This document shows, piece after piece, positions 7,511-14,551 of a stretch of DNA of 30,573 nt (its first letter is position 1; every line of letters starts with the position of its first letter). This DNA comes from DASSBR01 sp035701285 (GTDB taxonomy: Bacteria; Pseudomonadota; Gammaproteobacteria; Natronospirales; DASSBR01). The position numbers and the translations under genes were made by a program. The notes under the pieces were generated by a model. The model searched no databases, was not told where the DNA came from, and was given only the letters and a program-made list of their open reading frames with translations. The DNA lies in contig DASSNT010000043.1 in the NCBI GenBank assembly GCA_035701285.1, forward strand, positions 1 to 30,573. Reading direction: 5' to 3'.

Positions 7511-7522
7511 TGGAGCAATCAA

Positions 7523-7604
7523 ATGTAGGCCGGGATAAGCCCGCGAAGCGGGTGTTCCCGGCAGCTTGCCGGCAACGGCCTTAAGGCCTTATGCCGGCCT
7601 ACAT
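7523..7604. repeat. REP-like palindrome between metK and ahcY
   Basis: ATGTAGGCCGG at 7523-7533 is exactly complementary to CCGGCCTACAT at 7594-7604. Inside lie smaller hairpins: CCCGCGAAGCGGG, a CCCGGCAGCTTGCCGG-type stem and AAGGCCTTAAGGCCTT. The composition (GTAGGCCGG ends) is like the REP/BIME palindromes of Gammaproteobacteria. It begins ten bases after the metK stop, so it may act as terminator or mRNA stabiliser for metK. Confidence 0.75.
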
Positions 7605-7614
7605 ATAAATAGCT

Positions 7615-8790
7615 TCAGGCCAGCGCCTTTTCTTTCAGTCCGGCCGCCTCGCGCAGTTCCTCGGCGCGATCCGTCTTCTCCCAGGTGAAGTCCGCGTCTT
7701 CGCGGCCGAAATGACCGTAGGCGGCGGTCGCCTGATAAATCGGCCGCACCAGGTCGAGCATCTTGAGGATGCCGTACGGACGCAGATCGAAGTGGTCCCG
7801 CACCAGTTGCGTCAGCCGCTCCGGTTCAATCTTGCCGGTACCGAAGGTCTCGACGCTGATCGAGGTCGGTTCGGCGACACCGATGGCATACGACACCTGC
7901 AACTCGCAGCGGTCGGCGAGACCGGCGGCGACGATGTTCTTGGCGACGTAGCGCGTTGCGTAGGCGGCGGACCGGTCGACCTTCGACGGGTCCTTGCCGG
8001 AGAACGCGCCGCCGCCATGGCGGGCCATGCCGCCGTAGGTGTCGACGATGATTTTGCGGCCGGTCAGGCCGCAGTCGCCGACCGGGCCGCCGATCACGAA
8101 GCGGCCGGTCGGGTTAATGTGGTAGCGCGTCCTGGAGTCGATCCACTCGGCCGGCAGCACCGGCTTGATGATTTCTTCCATCACCGCTTCGGTCAGCGTC
8201 TTCAGGTCGACGTCCGGCGAATGCTGGGTCGACAGCACGACGGCATTGATACCTACCGGGCGGTTGTTTTCGTAGCGGAACGTAATCTGGCTCTTCGCGT
8301 CGGGGCGCAGCCACGGCAGCGCGCCCGAGCGGCGCACTTCGGCCTGGCGCTGTACCAGCCGGTGCGAGAAGGTGATCGGCGCCGGCATCAGCACGTCGGT
8401 TTCGTTGCTGGCGTAGCCGAACATCAGGCCCTGGTCGCCGGCGCCCTGTTCCTCCGGCGTCGAACGGTCGACGCCCTGGGCGATGTCGGCGGACTGCTTG
8501 CCGATGGCGTTCAGCACCGCGCAGGTTTCCCAGTCGAAACCCATCTCCGCGCGGTAACCGATATGGCGCACGATCGGCCGCACCAGATCCTCCAGGTCAA
8601 CCCAGGCGCTGGTACTGACCTCGCCGGCCACGATGACCATGCCGGTCTTGACCAGCGTCTCGCAGGCAACGCGGGCGTGCTTGTCCTGGCGCAGAATCTC
8701 GTCGAGCACCGCGTCCGAAATCTGGTCCGCGATCTTGTCCGGGTGTCCTTCCGAGACCGACTCCGACGTAAAGAGATAATTTCCTGTCAT
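7615..8790 (-). CDS. metK: S-adenosylmethionine synthetase MetK
   Basis: MetK makes SAM from methionine and ATP. The 391-residue protein begins with the conserved YLFTSESVSEGHPDKIADQ region, followed by DQGLMFGYASNET (substrate/loop), HRLVQRQ, the GPVGDCGLTGRKI motif, and the phosphate loop GGAFSGKDPSKVDRSAAY. The open frame extends 52 codons further upstream without family similarity; the ATG at 8790 (MTGNYLF) gives standard length. Its neighbour ahcY handles the by-product of SAM-dependent methylation, so the two ends of the methyl cycle are adjacent. I see no SAM riboswitch in the 217 bp between metK and the divergent ompA-like gene. Confidence 0.98.
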   Translation of the reverse strand: MTGNYLFTSESVSEGHPDKIADQISDAVLDEILRQDKHARVACETLVKTGMVIVAGEVSTSAWVDLEDLVRPIVRHIGYRAEMGFDWETCAVLNAIGKQSADIAQGVDRSTPEEQGAGDQGLMFGYASNETDVLMPAPITFSHRLVQRQAEVRRSGALPWLRPDAKSQITFRYENNRPVGINAVVLSTQHSPDVDLKTLTEAVMEEIIKPVLPAEWIDSRTRYHINPTGRFVIGGPVGDCGLTGRKIIVDTYGGMARHGGGAFSGKDPSKVDRSAAYATRYVAKNIVAAGLADRCELQVSYAIGVAEPTSISVETFGTGKIEPERLTQLVRDHFDLRPYGILKMLDLVRPIYQATAAYGHFGREDADFTWEKTDRAEELREAAGLKEKALA

Positions 8791-9007
8791 GTTCCGATAC
8801 CTGGGGAAACAACAAAACGCAAGGCGGAAGTTTAACCCGCAGCGGCGCGAAAATCGACGCCGGCCGCTTGTGATGCCGTTTATGGCGGCTCGGAACATTA
8901 CCGGGCCCAGTGCGGGATGCCTCTGATCGTCCGGCGGCCGACCCATTGTTAGACTGGCGACCGTTTAATCGACAGGAAGTCGCTCAACAACAATACGGAG
9001 GTCAACC

Positions 9008-10366
9008 ATGAACCGATCCTCACGTCTCCGCACCCGCATAGCCGCACTGGTTGCGGCGCTTGCGCTGGCATTACCAGCCCTCGCCGCGGCGCAATCGGAC
9101 GGCGGCGAAACGCCCGGTAATTACTTCGGCATCGGCATCGGCGCCAACGTGCTGCATGATTCCAGCGTGTACGGCCAGATGGGCGCTCCATTTTTTTATC
9201 ACGACTCGGTGAAATACGACACCGGCTGGGCCGCGATGCTGACGTTCGGTCGCCTTTATTCGAGCGGCTGGCGTACCGAGGTTGAATTCAGCTTCCGGCG
9301 CAACGATTTCGACTCCATCAGGAATTTCAGCGTCGGCCGCTACGACGCCACCGGCGACGCCGTATCCTACGGCCTCTTTTTTAACGGGCTGTACGACTTC
9401 CAGACCGGCAGCGCCGTCACCCCGTATCTCGGCCTGGGCATCGGTGCGCTGCGCGTCGAATACCGTGATGCCGGTCCGTTCGGTCGGTCGGCGGCGCATC
9501 CGCAGGGTTTTCGCATCGACGACTTCGACGCCGGCGTCGGAGTGCAGGCGATCGCGGGCCTCAAATTCAATATCAGCGACGACGTGGCCATGGCGGTCGA
9601 CTATCGCTATTACGCGCCGGTGCACTTGCTCGGGTTCGATCCGACCTTCGACAACAATGATGTCTACTGGGTCGGCAACACGCTGATGCTGACGCTGCAG
9701 TTCGGCTTCGGTGAAGAAGCACAGCCCGCTCCTCCGCCGGCGCCGGTGCAGCCCGCGCCACCGCCGCCACCGGCACAGCCGATCGACTCCGATAACGACG
9801 GCGTCAACGACGACATGGACCAATGCGCGAACACGCCCTACGGCACCGCCGTCGATGATACCGGTTGCCCGACGGACGCCGACAACGACGGGGTTCTGAA
9901 CGCGCAGGACGAGTGCCCCAACACGCGCCCCGGCGTGGAGGTCAACTTCCAGGGCTGCGAAGTGCTGGAAACGCGCAAGCTGAACAGCCTGCATTTCGCC
10001 TTCGACAGCGCCGAGCTGACGCAGGAGGACATGCGTTACCTCGACAACGAAGAGAACAAAATCAATCAGGCGCTGGAGAAGTACCCGCAGGCGGTGGTGG
10101 AAATCGCCGGTTATACCGACAGCGTCGGCACGGAGGAATACAACCAGAAGCTCTCACAGCGACGCACCGACTCTGTGCGCGATTATCTGGTCGAACACGG
10201 TGTCGACCCGGACCGAATCATTTCTCACGGCTACGGCGAGTCCGACCCGGTCGCGACCAACGAGACCAGGGAAGGACGCGCGCAAAACCGGCGTGTCGAA
10301 GTCCGGCTGATCGGGCATGCGAGCCGCAATGACAACGATAGCGATAATGACAACGCGACCATCTGA
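9008..10366 (+). CDS. OmpA-family outer-membrane protein with TSP3 calcium repeats
   Basis: The 452-residue protein has a signal peptide (about 1-28, ending ALAAAQ), an N-terminal beta-barrel of about 200 residues with alternating aromatic strands (YFGIGIGANVL, TPYLGLGIGALRVEY, ending in TLMLTLQFGFG), a Pro-rich hinge (PAPPPAPVQPAPPPPPAQP), and two thrombospondin type-3-like Asp/Asn repeats (DSDNDGVNDDMDQC and DADNDGVLNAQDEC), each typical of Ca binding and carrying Cys. It ends with an OmpA C-terminal peptidoglycan-binding domain (LHFAFDSAEL, VVEIAGYTDSVGTEEYN, LSQRRTDSVRDYL, GRAQNRRVEVRL). It anchors the outer membrane to the wall. A strong ribosome binding site (GGAGG) precedes the ATG. 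An unusual Asp/Asn tail (NDNDSDNDN) follows the OmpA domain. A clear terminator lies 19 bp downstream. Confidence 0.95.
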   Translation: MNRSSRLRTRIAALVAALALALPALAAAQSDGGETPGNYFGIGIGANVLHDSSVYGQMGAPFFYHDSVKYDTGWAAMLTFGRLYSSGWRTEVEFSFRRNDFDSIRNFSVGRYDATGDAVSYGLFFNGLYDFQTGSAVTPYLGLGIGALRVEYRDAGPFGRSAAHPQGFRIDDFDAGVGVQAIAGLKFNISDDVAMAVDYRYYAPVHLLGFDPTFDNNDVYWVGNTLMLTLQFGFGEEAQPAPPPAPVQPAPPPPPAQPIDSDNDGVNDDMDQCANTPYGTAVDDTGCPTDADNDGVLNAQDECPNTRPGVEVNFQGCEVLETRKLNSLHFAFDSAELTQEDMRYLDNEENKINQALEKYPQAVVEIAGYTDSVGTEEYNQKLSQRRTDSVRDYLVEHGVDPDRIISHGYGESDPVATNETREGRAQNRRVEVRLIGHASRNDNDSDNDNATI

Positions 10367-10384
10367 CAACCGCTGCCAACTGCG

Positions 10385-10413
10385 AAAACGCCCTCTCCGG
10401 AGGGCGTTTTTTT
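10385..10413. terminator. Rho-independent terminator, probably bidirectional
   Basis: AAAACGCCCTC-TCC-GGAGGGCG followed by TTTTTTT. It is a strong GC stem with a seven-T tract in the ompA direction and four Ts in the opposite direction, serving the convergent ompA-like and hemerythrin genes. Confidence 0.92.
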
Positions 10414-10425
10414 AGTCATAGCTCG

Positions 10426-10896
10426 TCAGCGATAGGCCATCTTCGTTCGGCCCGTTTTCTTTTGAATCTGCTCCTTCTCCATCCAGACCCGCTCGCCAAG
10501 CTGCCGGGCCTGTTCTTCACTCAGGATGTGGCGCGCCTGCGGAAATATCCGATTTTCCTCTTCGTCCACATGTTCCTCGACATCCCGATGAAGCGCCCGG
10601 CATTTTTCCATCCAGTCGTCGCCGCGATGGTTCATCGACGACATTTCGCGCAGCAGCCTGTCCATTTTGCCGTACCGGCCGGCCGCGTGTTCCACCAGGT
10701 CGTGGGTCTGTTCGTGATCTTGCAGCAGGGGATAAAACAAGGCCTGTTCGGCGGAAGAGTGCGCCTTGAGCGCGCGGCTCAGGCGGATAAAGGCTTCCCG
10801 CCGGCCTTGGACCGCCGAGTCGCTGGTATCGAAGAGGTTCTCGAACAACACCGAGACTTCGTCATGATCTCGTCTCAACGCTTCATAGATGTCCAT
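10426..10896 (-). CDS. Hemerythrin HHE domain protein
   Basis: A 156-residue cytoplasmic four-helix protein with the hemerythrin-like cation-binding motif. H11 lies in the first helix (RRDHDEV), H46 and E50 in the second (KAHSSAEQALFYP), H61/H65/H70 in the EQTHDLVEH segment, and H103/H109 with E113-E114 in the last (RDVEEHVDEEENRIFP). These form a non-heme di-iron site. Members bind O2, respond to NO or redox, or repair iron-sulfur clusters; the specific role is not readable here. A near-perfect ribosome binding site (AAGGAGG) lies upstream of the ATG. It is convergent with the ompA-like gene and shares its terminator, and rpiA lies 79 bp upstream on the same strand. Confidence 0.93.
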   Translation of the reverse strand: MDIYEALRRDHDEVSVLFENLFDTSDSAVQGRREAFIRLSRALKAHSSAEQALFYPLLQDHEQTHDLVEHAAGRYGKMDRLLREMSSMNHRGDDWMEKCRALHRDVEEHVDEEENRIFPQARHILSEEQARQLGERVWMEKEQIQKKTGRTKMAYR

Positions 10897-10975
10897 TACG
10901 TCCTCCTTGACGTTTCTGATTCGACGGGAGCTTTAAGCTACCACAGCCTCTTGTCGGATTCCCTAGGGGATGCGC

Positions 10976-11632
10976 CTAAGATAGCGTCCTGACGCCGTCG
11001 TCGGTGCCCAGCAGCAGCACGTCGGCGGGGCGGGCGGCGAAGATGCCGGTGCAGACGACGCCGGCGATGGCGTTGATTTCCCGTTCCAGCCGGGCCGGCT
11101 CGGTGATGCTGAGCCCTTTCACGTCGATGATTTCGTTGCCGTTGTCGGTAATGACGCCTTCGCGCCAGACCGGCCGTCCGCCGAGCTTAACCAGCTGCCG
11201 CGCCACGTAGCTTCGCGCCATCGGAATTACCTCGACCGGCACGCCGAAGTCGCCGAGGACGTCGACGAGTTTCGACTCGTCCGCGATGCACACGAATCGC
11301 TCGCTCGCCGACGCGACGATCTTTTCCCGCGTCAGGGCGCCGCCGCCGCCCTTGATCAGCTGCAGGTACTTGTTGGCTTCGTCACACCCGTCCACGTACA
11401 CCGGGATGTCGCCGCTGCGATTGAGTTCCATGACAGGGATACCGGCGGCGCGTAATTTAGCCGTCGTAGCTTCCGAGCTGGAGACGGCGCCGTCGATGCG
11501 CGCCTTGATGCTCGTCAGTTCCGCAATGAAGTAGTCAACGGTCGAGCCGGTGCCCACGCCGACAATCGAAGCGTCATCGAGATAATCCATGGCCGCCCTT
11601 GCAGCTGCTCGTTTCTTTTCGCCTGTGTCCAT
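10976..11632 (-). CDS. rpiA: Ribose-5-phosphate isomerase A
   Basis: RpiA interconverts ribose 5-phosphate and ribulose 5-phosphate in the pentose phosphate pathway. The protein has 218 residues, almost the same as E. coli (219). Diagnostic motifs are GVGTGSTVDYFI at 25-36 (phosphate loop), SSSEAT at 51-56, the VDGCDE motif with D81 and D84 at the active site, KGGGGALTREK with K94 and the catalytic base E103, and DNGNEIIDVKG. The usual Ala of the VDGADE motif is Cys83 here, which should be harmless. A ribosome binding site (AAAGGA) lies 9 bp before the ATG. The upstream histone-like gene ends in a strong terminator, so rpiA has its own promoter between the two. Confidence 0.97.
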   Translation of the reverse strand: MDTGEKKRAAARAAMDYLDDASIVGVGTGSTVDYFIAELTSIKARIDGAVSSSEATTAKLRAAGIPVMELNRSGDIPVYVDGCDEANKYLQLIKGGGGALTREKIVASASERFVCIADESKLVDVLGDFGVPVEVIPMARSYVARQLVKLGGRPVWREGVITDNGNEIIDVKGLSITEPARLEREINAIAGVVCTGIFAARPADVLLLGTDDGVRTLS

Positions 11633-11654
11633 ATGCCGGTCCTTTCATGCGATT

Positions 11655-11685
11655 AAAAAAAATCAGGCCCGCAGTGCGGGCCTGA
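11655..11685 (-). terminator. Rho-independent terminator of the histone H1-like gene
   Basis: On the minus strand TCAGGCCCGC pairs with GCGGGCCTGA around a three-base loop, followed by eight Ts. A second hairpin (ACCCACA-ACGCG-TGTGGGT, 11691-11709) stands immediately before it. The tandem arrangement isolates the H1-like gene from rpiA. Confidence 0.93.
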
Positions 11686-11739
11686 AGATAACCCACAACG
11701 CGTGTGGGTAAACAGGTTACGGCCTCCAGGGCTGCCGTG

Positions 11740-12396
11740 TCAGCTTGGCAGATCCTGAATGATGAACGTCGAAGCTCTGCTTCGGCTTTCTCCACCAGTC
11801 GTTCGCCGCGAGGCAGTCTTGCGCCGCGCCTTCTTGGCGGCCGACTTTTTCTTGCGAGCAGCCGGCCGCTTCTTGGCCGTGGCTTTTTTGGTGGTAGCCC
11901 GTTTCTTGGTCGCGGGCCGCTTTTTCGCCGCAGTCTTCTTCCGTGCGGCCGGCTTCTTCTTCGCAGCCGCCTTCTTGCGGACGGGCCGCTTCTTGGCCGC
12001 TGCCTTCTTGCGGGCCGGCCGTTTCTTGGCCGTAGTCTTCTTGGCAGCCCGAGTCTTCTTCTTGGTTGCCGGCTTCTTGCGAGCCGCCGTCTTCTTGCGG
12101 GCTGTCGTCTTTTTCTTTGCGGTAGCTTTCTTCCGGGTGGAAGTCTTCTTCTTCCGAGTGACGGCTTTCTTCTTGGCCGTTGCTTTCTTGCGGGCGGGAC
12201 TCTTCTTGGCGGCAGTCTTCTTCCTGCCTACCGTTTTCTTTCGGGTCGCCGTCTTTTTACGAGCGGCCGTTTTCTTTTTAGTCGTTGCCCGCTTTTTGGC
12301 GACGACCTTTTTGCGCGCTGTAGCCTTCCTGGCGGTAGTCTTCTTTTTCTTGCTGGCAGAAACTTTTTTCTTCGCCGAAGTTTTGCGTGTAGCCAT
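11740..12396 (-). CDS. AlgP/histone H1-like Lys-Ala-Arg-rich DNA-binding protein
   Basis: The 218-residue protein is nearly all Lys, Ala, Arg and Thr up to about residue 185. It consists of irregular tandem units of the KKxxA type (TARKK, AAKKR, ATKKK), followed by a short non-repetitive tail (TTGGESRSRASTFIIQDLPS). This is the composition of eukaryotic H1 tails and of AlgP and related bacterial histone-like proteins that bind DNA non-specifically. There is no folded domain. A ribosome binding site GGGAGA lies seven bases before the ATG, and a TATACT hexamer about 35 bp upstream is a possible -10 box. The repetitive coding DNA is prone to length change by slippage. It is transcribed alone and ends at the tandem terminator. 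Confidence 0.9.
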   Translation of the reverse strand: MATRKTSAKKKVSASKKKKTTARKATARKKVVAKKRATTKKKTAARKKTATRKKTVGRKKTAAKKSPARKKATAKKKAVTRKKKTSTRKKATAKKKTTARKKTAARKKPATKKKTRAAKKTTAKKRPARKKAAAKKRPVRKKAAAKKKPAARKKTAAKKRPATKKRATTKKATAKKRPAARKKKSAAKKARRKTASRRTTGGESRSRASTFIIQDLPS

Positions 12397-12570
12397 TGAG
12401 TGTCTCCCGGTACTGGAATGCTCGCACTTGAGTATATACGAGAAAAGTCAAATTTCCAGCGCAACTATGCGGACATTTTTTTTGTTCGTCAATCAATTAC
12501 GCGTTGACGATTCATGTTCGGAAGCTGGACGAAAAAAACATGGACCGAAAGTCGTCACCTGGAGGATGGT

Positions 12571-13050
12571 TCAGTTGTCCTCCGAAACGCCTTTTGCGAG
12601 CTTCATTATGCAGTGCCATTCGTCTTCGCTGACGGGCGTAATCGATAAACGATTGCCGCGTCTTACGACTGCCATTTCGCTCAATTCAGGGTGCGAACGA
12701 AGGTCGTCGAGAGTCACTTTGTGCTTGAATTTACTTACGAATTTGACGTCGACGCGAAACCAGCGGGGCTTGTCAGGATCGCTCTTCGGGTCGAAGTGAG
12801 GATCGTTCGGGTCGAACGCGGTATCGTCCGGGTACCCCTCCCGATGTACCTTCATCGTGCCGACGATGCCGGGCGGCTGGCAGTTGGAATGATAGAAAAA
12901 GACAAGGTCGCCGCGCTTCATCTCGTCGCGCATCATGTTGCGGGCCTGGTAGTTCCTGACCCCGTCCCAGGGTTCGATTTGCGCAGGTCGGCGGGCAAGA
13001 TCGTCGATCGAAAATGTATCCGGCTCGGACTTCATCAACCAGTAACGCAT
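12571..13050 (-). CDS. EVE-domain protein (thymocyte nuclear protein 1-like)
   Basis: A 159-residue single-domain EVE (PUA-like) protein. It opens with MRYWLMKSEPDTFSIDDL and continues through WDGVRNYQARNMMRD, GDLVFFYHSN, the PPGIVGTMKV strand, and the conserved DPKSDPDKPRWFRVDV segment. EVE domains bind modified bases in DNA or RNA; bacterial stand-alone members have no settled function. The open frame continues 141 codons upstream, but this lies in fau in another frame. The ATG at 13050 shares one base with the fau stop (TGATG), showing tight coupling to fau, as in many Gammaproteobacteria. A shadow frame on the other strand was rejected. Confidence 0.94.
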   Translation of the reverse strand: MRYWLMKSEPDTFSIDDLARRPAQIEPWDGVRNYQARNMMRDEMKRGDLVFFYHSNCQPPGIVGTMKVHREGYPDDTAFDPNDPHFDPKSDPDKPRWFRVDVKFVSKFKHKVTLDDLRSHPELSEMAVVRRGNRLSITPVSEDEWHCIMKLAKGVSEDN

Positions 13051-13655
13051 CAATTGCTTCCTTCTTCTTTCAAGTGGCCGTAGACAGCTTCGTCGGTCAC
13101 GACTCCCCATAACGGCACGTCCCAGGGCCGCGGTTCGATCGCTTCGACGTGCTGGAAGTCGTAGCCGATTCCGATGAGCTTCGGTCGCGGAGGGGGGGCG
13201 GTGACGGATATAAAGGAGAACGCCCGATCGTAGTATCCGGCGCCCATGCCGACGCGGTTGCCGGATGAGTCGAATGCCACCAGCGGCGTCAGCACCAGGT
13301 CGAGTTCGCGCGGATCGCGGACAACCGCGTTCGCTGTATCCGGTTCGGGAATGCCGTAGCGGTTCCTGCGCAAGATCGCCGCGGGTTCGTGGCGCACGAA
13401 CTGCATGAGCCGTTCGGAGCCGGGATGAATGACCGGCAGATACCAGTGCTTTGCGGCCAGCTCGGCATGCCACAGCGGCTGCAGATCGATTTCGCCGCGG
13501 ATGGCGCTGTAAACGGCAACATGGCGCGCCTGCCGGAAAGCATCCAGATGCCGAATGCGTGCTGCGATGGCGGCCGATGCGGCTTCGCGTGACGCGGCAG
13601 GCACGTTCAGGCGCTGGCGGCAGAGCTGCTTGCGCAGCAGATCGAGGTTGGTCAA
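13050..13655 (-). CDS. fau: 5-formyltetrahydrofolate cyclo-ligase
   Basis: This enzyme converts 5-formyl-THF to 5,10-methenyl-THF with ATP, recycling an inhibitory folate. The 201-residue protein shows the family order: an Arg/Lys-rich N-terminal helix, VAVYSAIRGEIDL (substrate pocket), WYLPVI, YGIPEPD, DLVLTPLVAFDSSGNRVGMGAGYYDRAF (ATP/Mg-binding signature) and IGIGYDFQ. The start is TTG at 13655; no in-frame ATG gives the conserved N-terminus and there is no clear Shine-Dalgarno sequence. The TTG sits only 24 bp after the inferred 3' end of 6S RNA, the same ssrS-fau arrangement as in E. coli, where the two are transcribed together. The EVE gene follows with a 1-base overlap. Confidence 0.94.
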   Translation of the reverse strand: MTNLDLLRKQLCRQRLNVPAASREAASAAIAARIRHLDAFRQARHVAVYSAIRGEIDLQPLWHAELAAKHWYLPVIHPGSERLMQFVRHEPAAILRRNRYGIPEPDTANAVVRDPRELDLVLTPLVAFDSSGNRVGMGAGYYDRAFSFISVTAPPPRPKLIGIGYDFQHVEAIEPRPWDVPLWGVVTDEAVYGHLKEEGSN

Positions 13656-13679
13656 AAGGGGAACATCCGAATCAAAGGG

Positions 13680-13863
13680 ACACCTCCCGCCGATGCCGTC
13701 GCGAACTTTTCCCTTGAACCAGTGGCTCAGGTGGGGTGCGTTGGCGGCGCTTCAGGCTTTTCGCTCGATGGCGAACATGCTCACGGCAACCGCTTTTCGG
13801 ACCCCCGGGTAGAAGTTAGGCTCAAAGAGATACCCAGCTCGCGTCGAACACCGCAGGAGATGT
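13680..13863 (-). ncRNA. ssrS: 6S RNA
   Basis: The RNA lies between zapA and fau, the standard gammaproteobacterial location. The ends pair: ACATCTCCTGCGG at the 5' end with CCGATGCC/GGGAGGTGT at the 3' end. Conserved blocks matching E. coli 6S are GTTCGACGCG near the 5' side, GAGCCTAACTTC, CCGTGAGCATGTTCG, GAGCGAAAAGCCTGAA and the 3' strand GGTTCAAGGG..CGACGGCATC. A -10-like TATAAAAT sits eight bases before the inferred 5' end. The length is about 184 nt. 6S mimics an open promoter, sequesters sigma-70 RNA polymerase in stationary phase and templates short pRNAs. Ends are inferred from pairing, so they may be off by a few bases. Confidence 0.93.
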
Positions 13864-13870
13864 CGTAACC

Positions 13871-13878
13871 ATTTTATA
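13871..13878 (-). promoter_or_regulatory. Likely -10 element of the 6S RNA promoter
   Basis: TATAAAAT on the minus strand, about eight bases before the inferred 6S RNA 5' end. It is AT-rich in an otherwise GC-rich gap. No convincing -35 is visible; that region overlaps an 8-bp GC hairpin (13884-13912). Confidence 0.6.
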
Positions 13879-13917
13879 ACGCCGCGCCGGCCATGCGTAC
13901 GTGAGCCGGCGCTCATT

Positions 13918-14229
13918 TCAGGAAGCGGCGCGCTCCTCGACCAGCGTCAGCTCGACCTTGTCGTGCATCCGCTGCAGGCGCTTGGCGACATCGTCAGTAA
14001 TATGTTTCCGGCTGGCGTCGGTTTGCAGGAACTCGTGCGCCAGGTTCAGCGCCGCCATCACCGCGATCCGGTCGAGCCCGATCACGGCGCCGGATTTGCG
14101 GATCTCCTGCATCTTGCGGTTGAGCAGCGCAGCGGATTCCAGCAGCGCATCCTTTTCATCAGGCGGACAGGCGATCTGGTAATCCCGGTCGAGGATCCGC
14201 ACGTTGACTCGCGTCTGTGCATCCGTCAT
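13918..14229 (-). CDS. zapA: Cell division protein ZapA
   Basis: ZapA bundles FtsZ filaments at midcell. The 103-residue protein has the two-part layout of the family: an N-terminal small domain (VNVRILDRDYQIACPPDEKDALLESAALLN, where the CPP-E pattern is typical) and a C-terminal coiled-coil helix (SGAVIGLDRIAVMAALNLAHEFL onward). The open frame runs 50 codons further upstream, overlapping the zapB-like gene in another frame; the ATG at 14229 fits the family and makes a 4-bp ATGA overlap with the stop of the preceding gene. The 6S RNA gene follows downstream. The zapB-like gene, zapA, ssrS and fau are collinear on the minus strand and diverge from ygfB and pepP. Confidence 0.95.
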   Translation of the reverse strand: MTDAQTRVNVRILDRDYQIACPPDEKDALLESAALLNRKMQEIRKSGAVIGLDRIAVMAALNLAHEFLQTDASRKHITDDVAKRLQRMHDKVELTLVEERAAS

Positions 14230-14453
14230 ACGTTGTGTTCCAGCGTCTTCAACCGGCCGATCATCGCTTCCACGCGGCCGCGGGCCTGTTCGTTTTTCTG
14301 CAGCAGCGAAGCGCGTTCGGCCGTCAGTGTTTCCAGTCGTTCCATCAGCGAACGGTTCTGCGCGCGCAAGCGCGTGCAAACCGACGTCAGCTCGTCTATA
14401 CGCCCCTCGAGCCGTGCCAGTTCGCTTTCAATTATGTCGTTCGCCGTATCCAT
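14226..14453 (-). CDS. Small coiled-coil protein, ZapB-like (TIGR02449 type)
   Basis: A 75-residue protein that is one continuous coiled coil. Leu and other hydrophobics recur at heptad spacing through LARLEGRIDELTSVCTRLRAQN and the following segment up to MIGRLKTLE. Such short proteins are regularly encoded directly upstream of zapA in Gammaproteobacteria outside the enterics, and are thought to serve in division like ZapB; the function is inferred from position and shape. The start at 14453 (MDTANDIIESEL) was chosen because further upstream codons fall in the divergent ygfB promoter region. The stop overlaps the zapA ATG by four bases, so the two should be made together. Confidence 0.85.
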   Translation of the reverse strand: MDTANDIIESELARLEGRIDELTSVCTRLRAQNRSLMERLETLTAERASLLQKNEQARGRVEAMIGRLKTLEHNV

Positions 14454-14551
14454 CGGTGTCTGCTCGGGTGAACAAGCCTCAACTATAGAACCGAGCCTGA
14501 AAAGGGTCAACGATGATAGTATTAAGCGCCTACACGACCCGACCCGCCGCC

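Noticed and set aside
7711..8835. 374-codon plus-strand frame opposite metK
   Set aside because: Antisense shadow of a highly conserved enzyme; the composition (Arg, Gly, His, Val) is what the metK codons give in reverse.
8791..9007. SAM riboswitch upstream of metK
   Set aside because: I could not find the conserved blocks of SAM-I, SAM-II, SAM-IV or SAM/SAH types in this stretch. The region seems to hold only the two divergent promoters and leaders.
11759..12799. 346-codon plus-strand frame rich in Phe, Leu and Val opposite the histone-like gene
   Set aside because: It is the reverse reading of Lys/Ala/Arg codons and then runs antisense through the EVE gene. It has no ribosome binding site or family motif, and the minus-strand gene has ribosome binding site and terminator.
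13884..13912. Terminator for zapA (8-bp perfect stem GCGCCGGC/GCCGGCGC)
   Set aside because: There is no T-run after the stem on the minus strand, and it overlaps the expected 6S promoter region. It may be an attenuating or processing hairpin, but a terminator is not supported.
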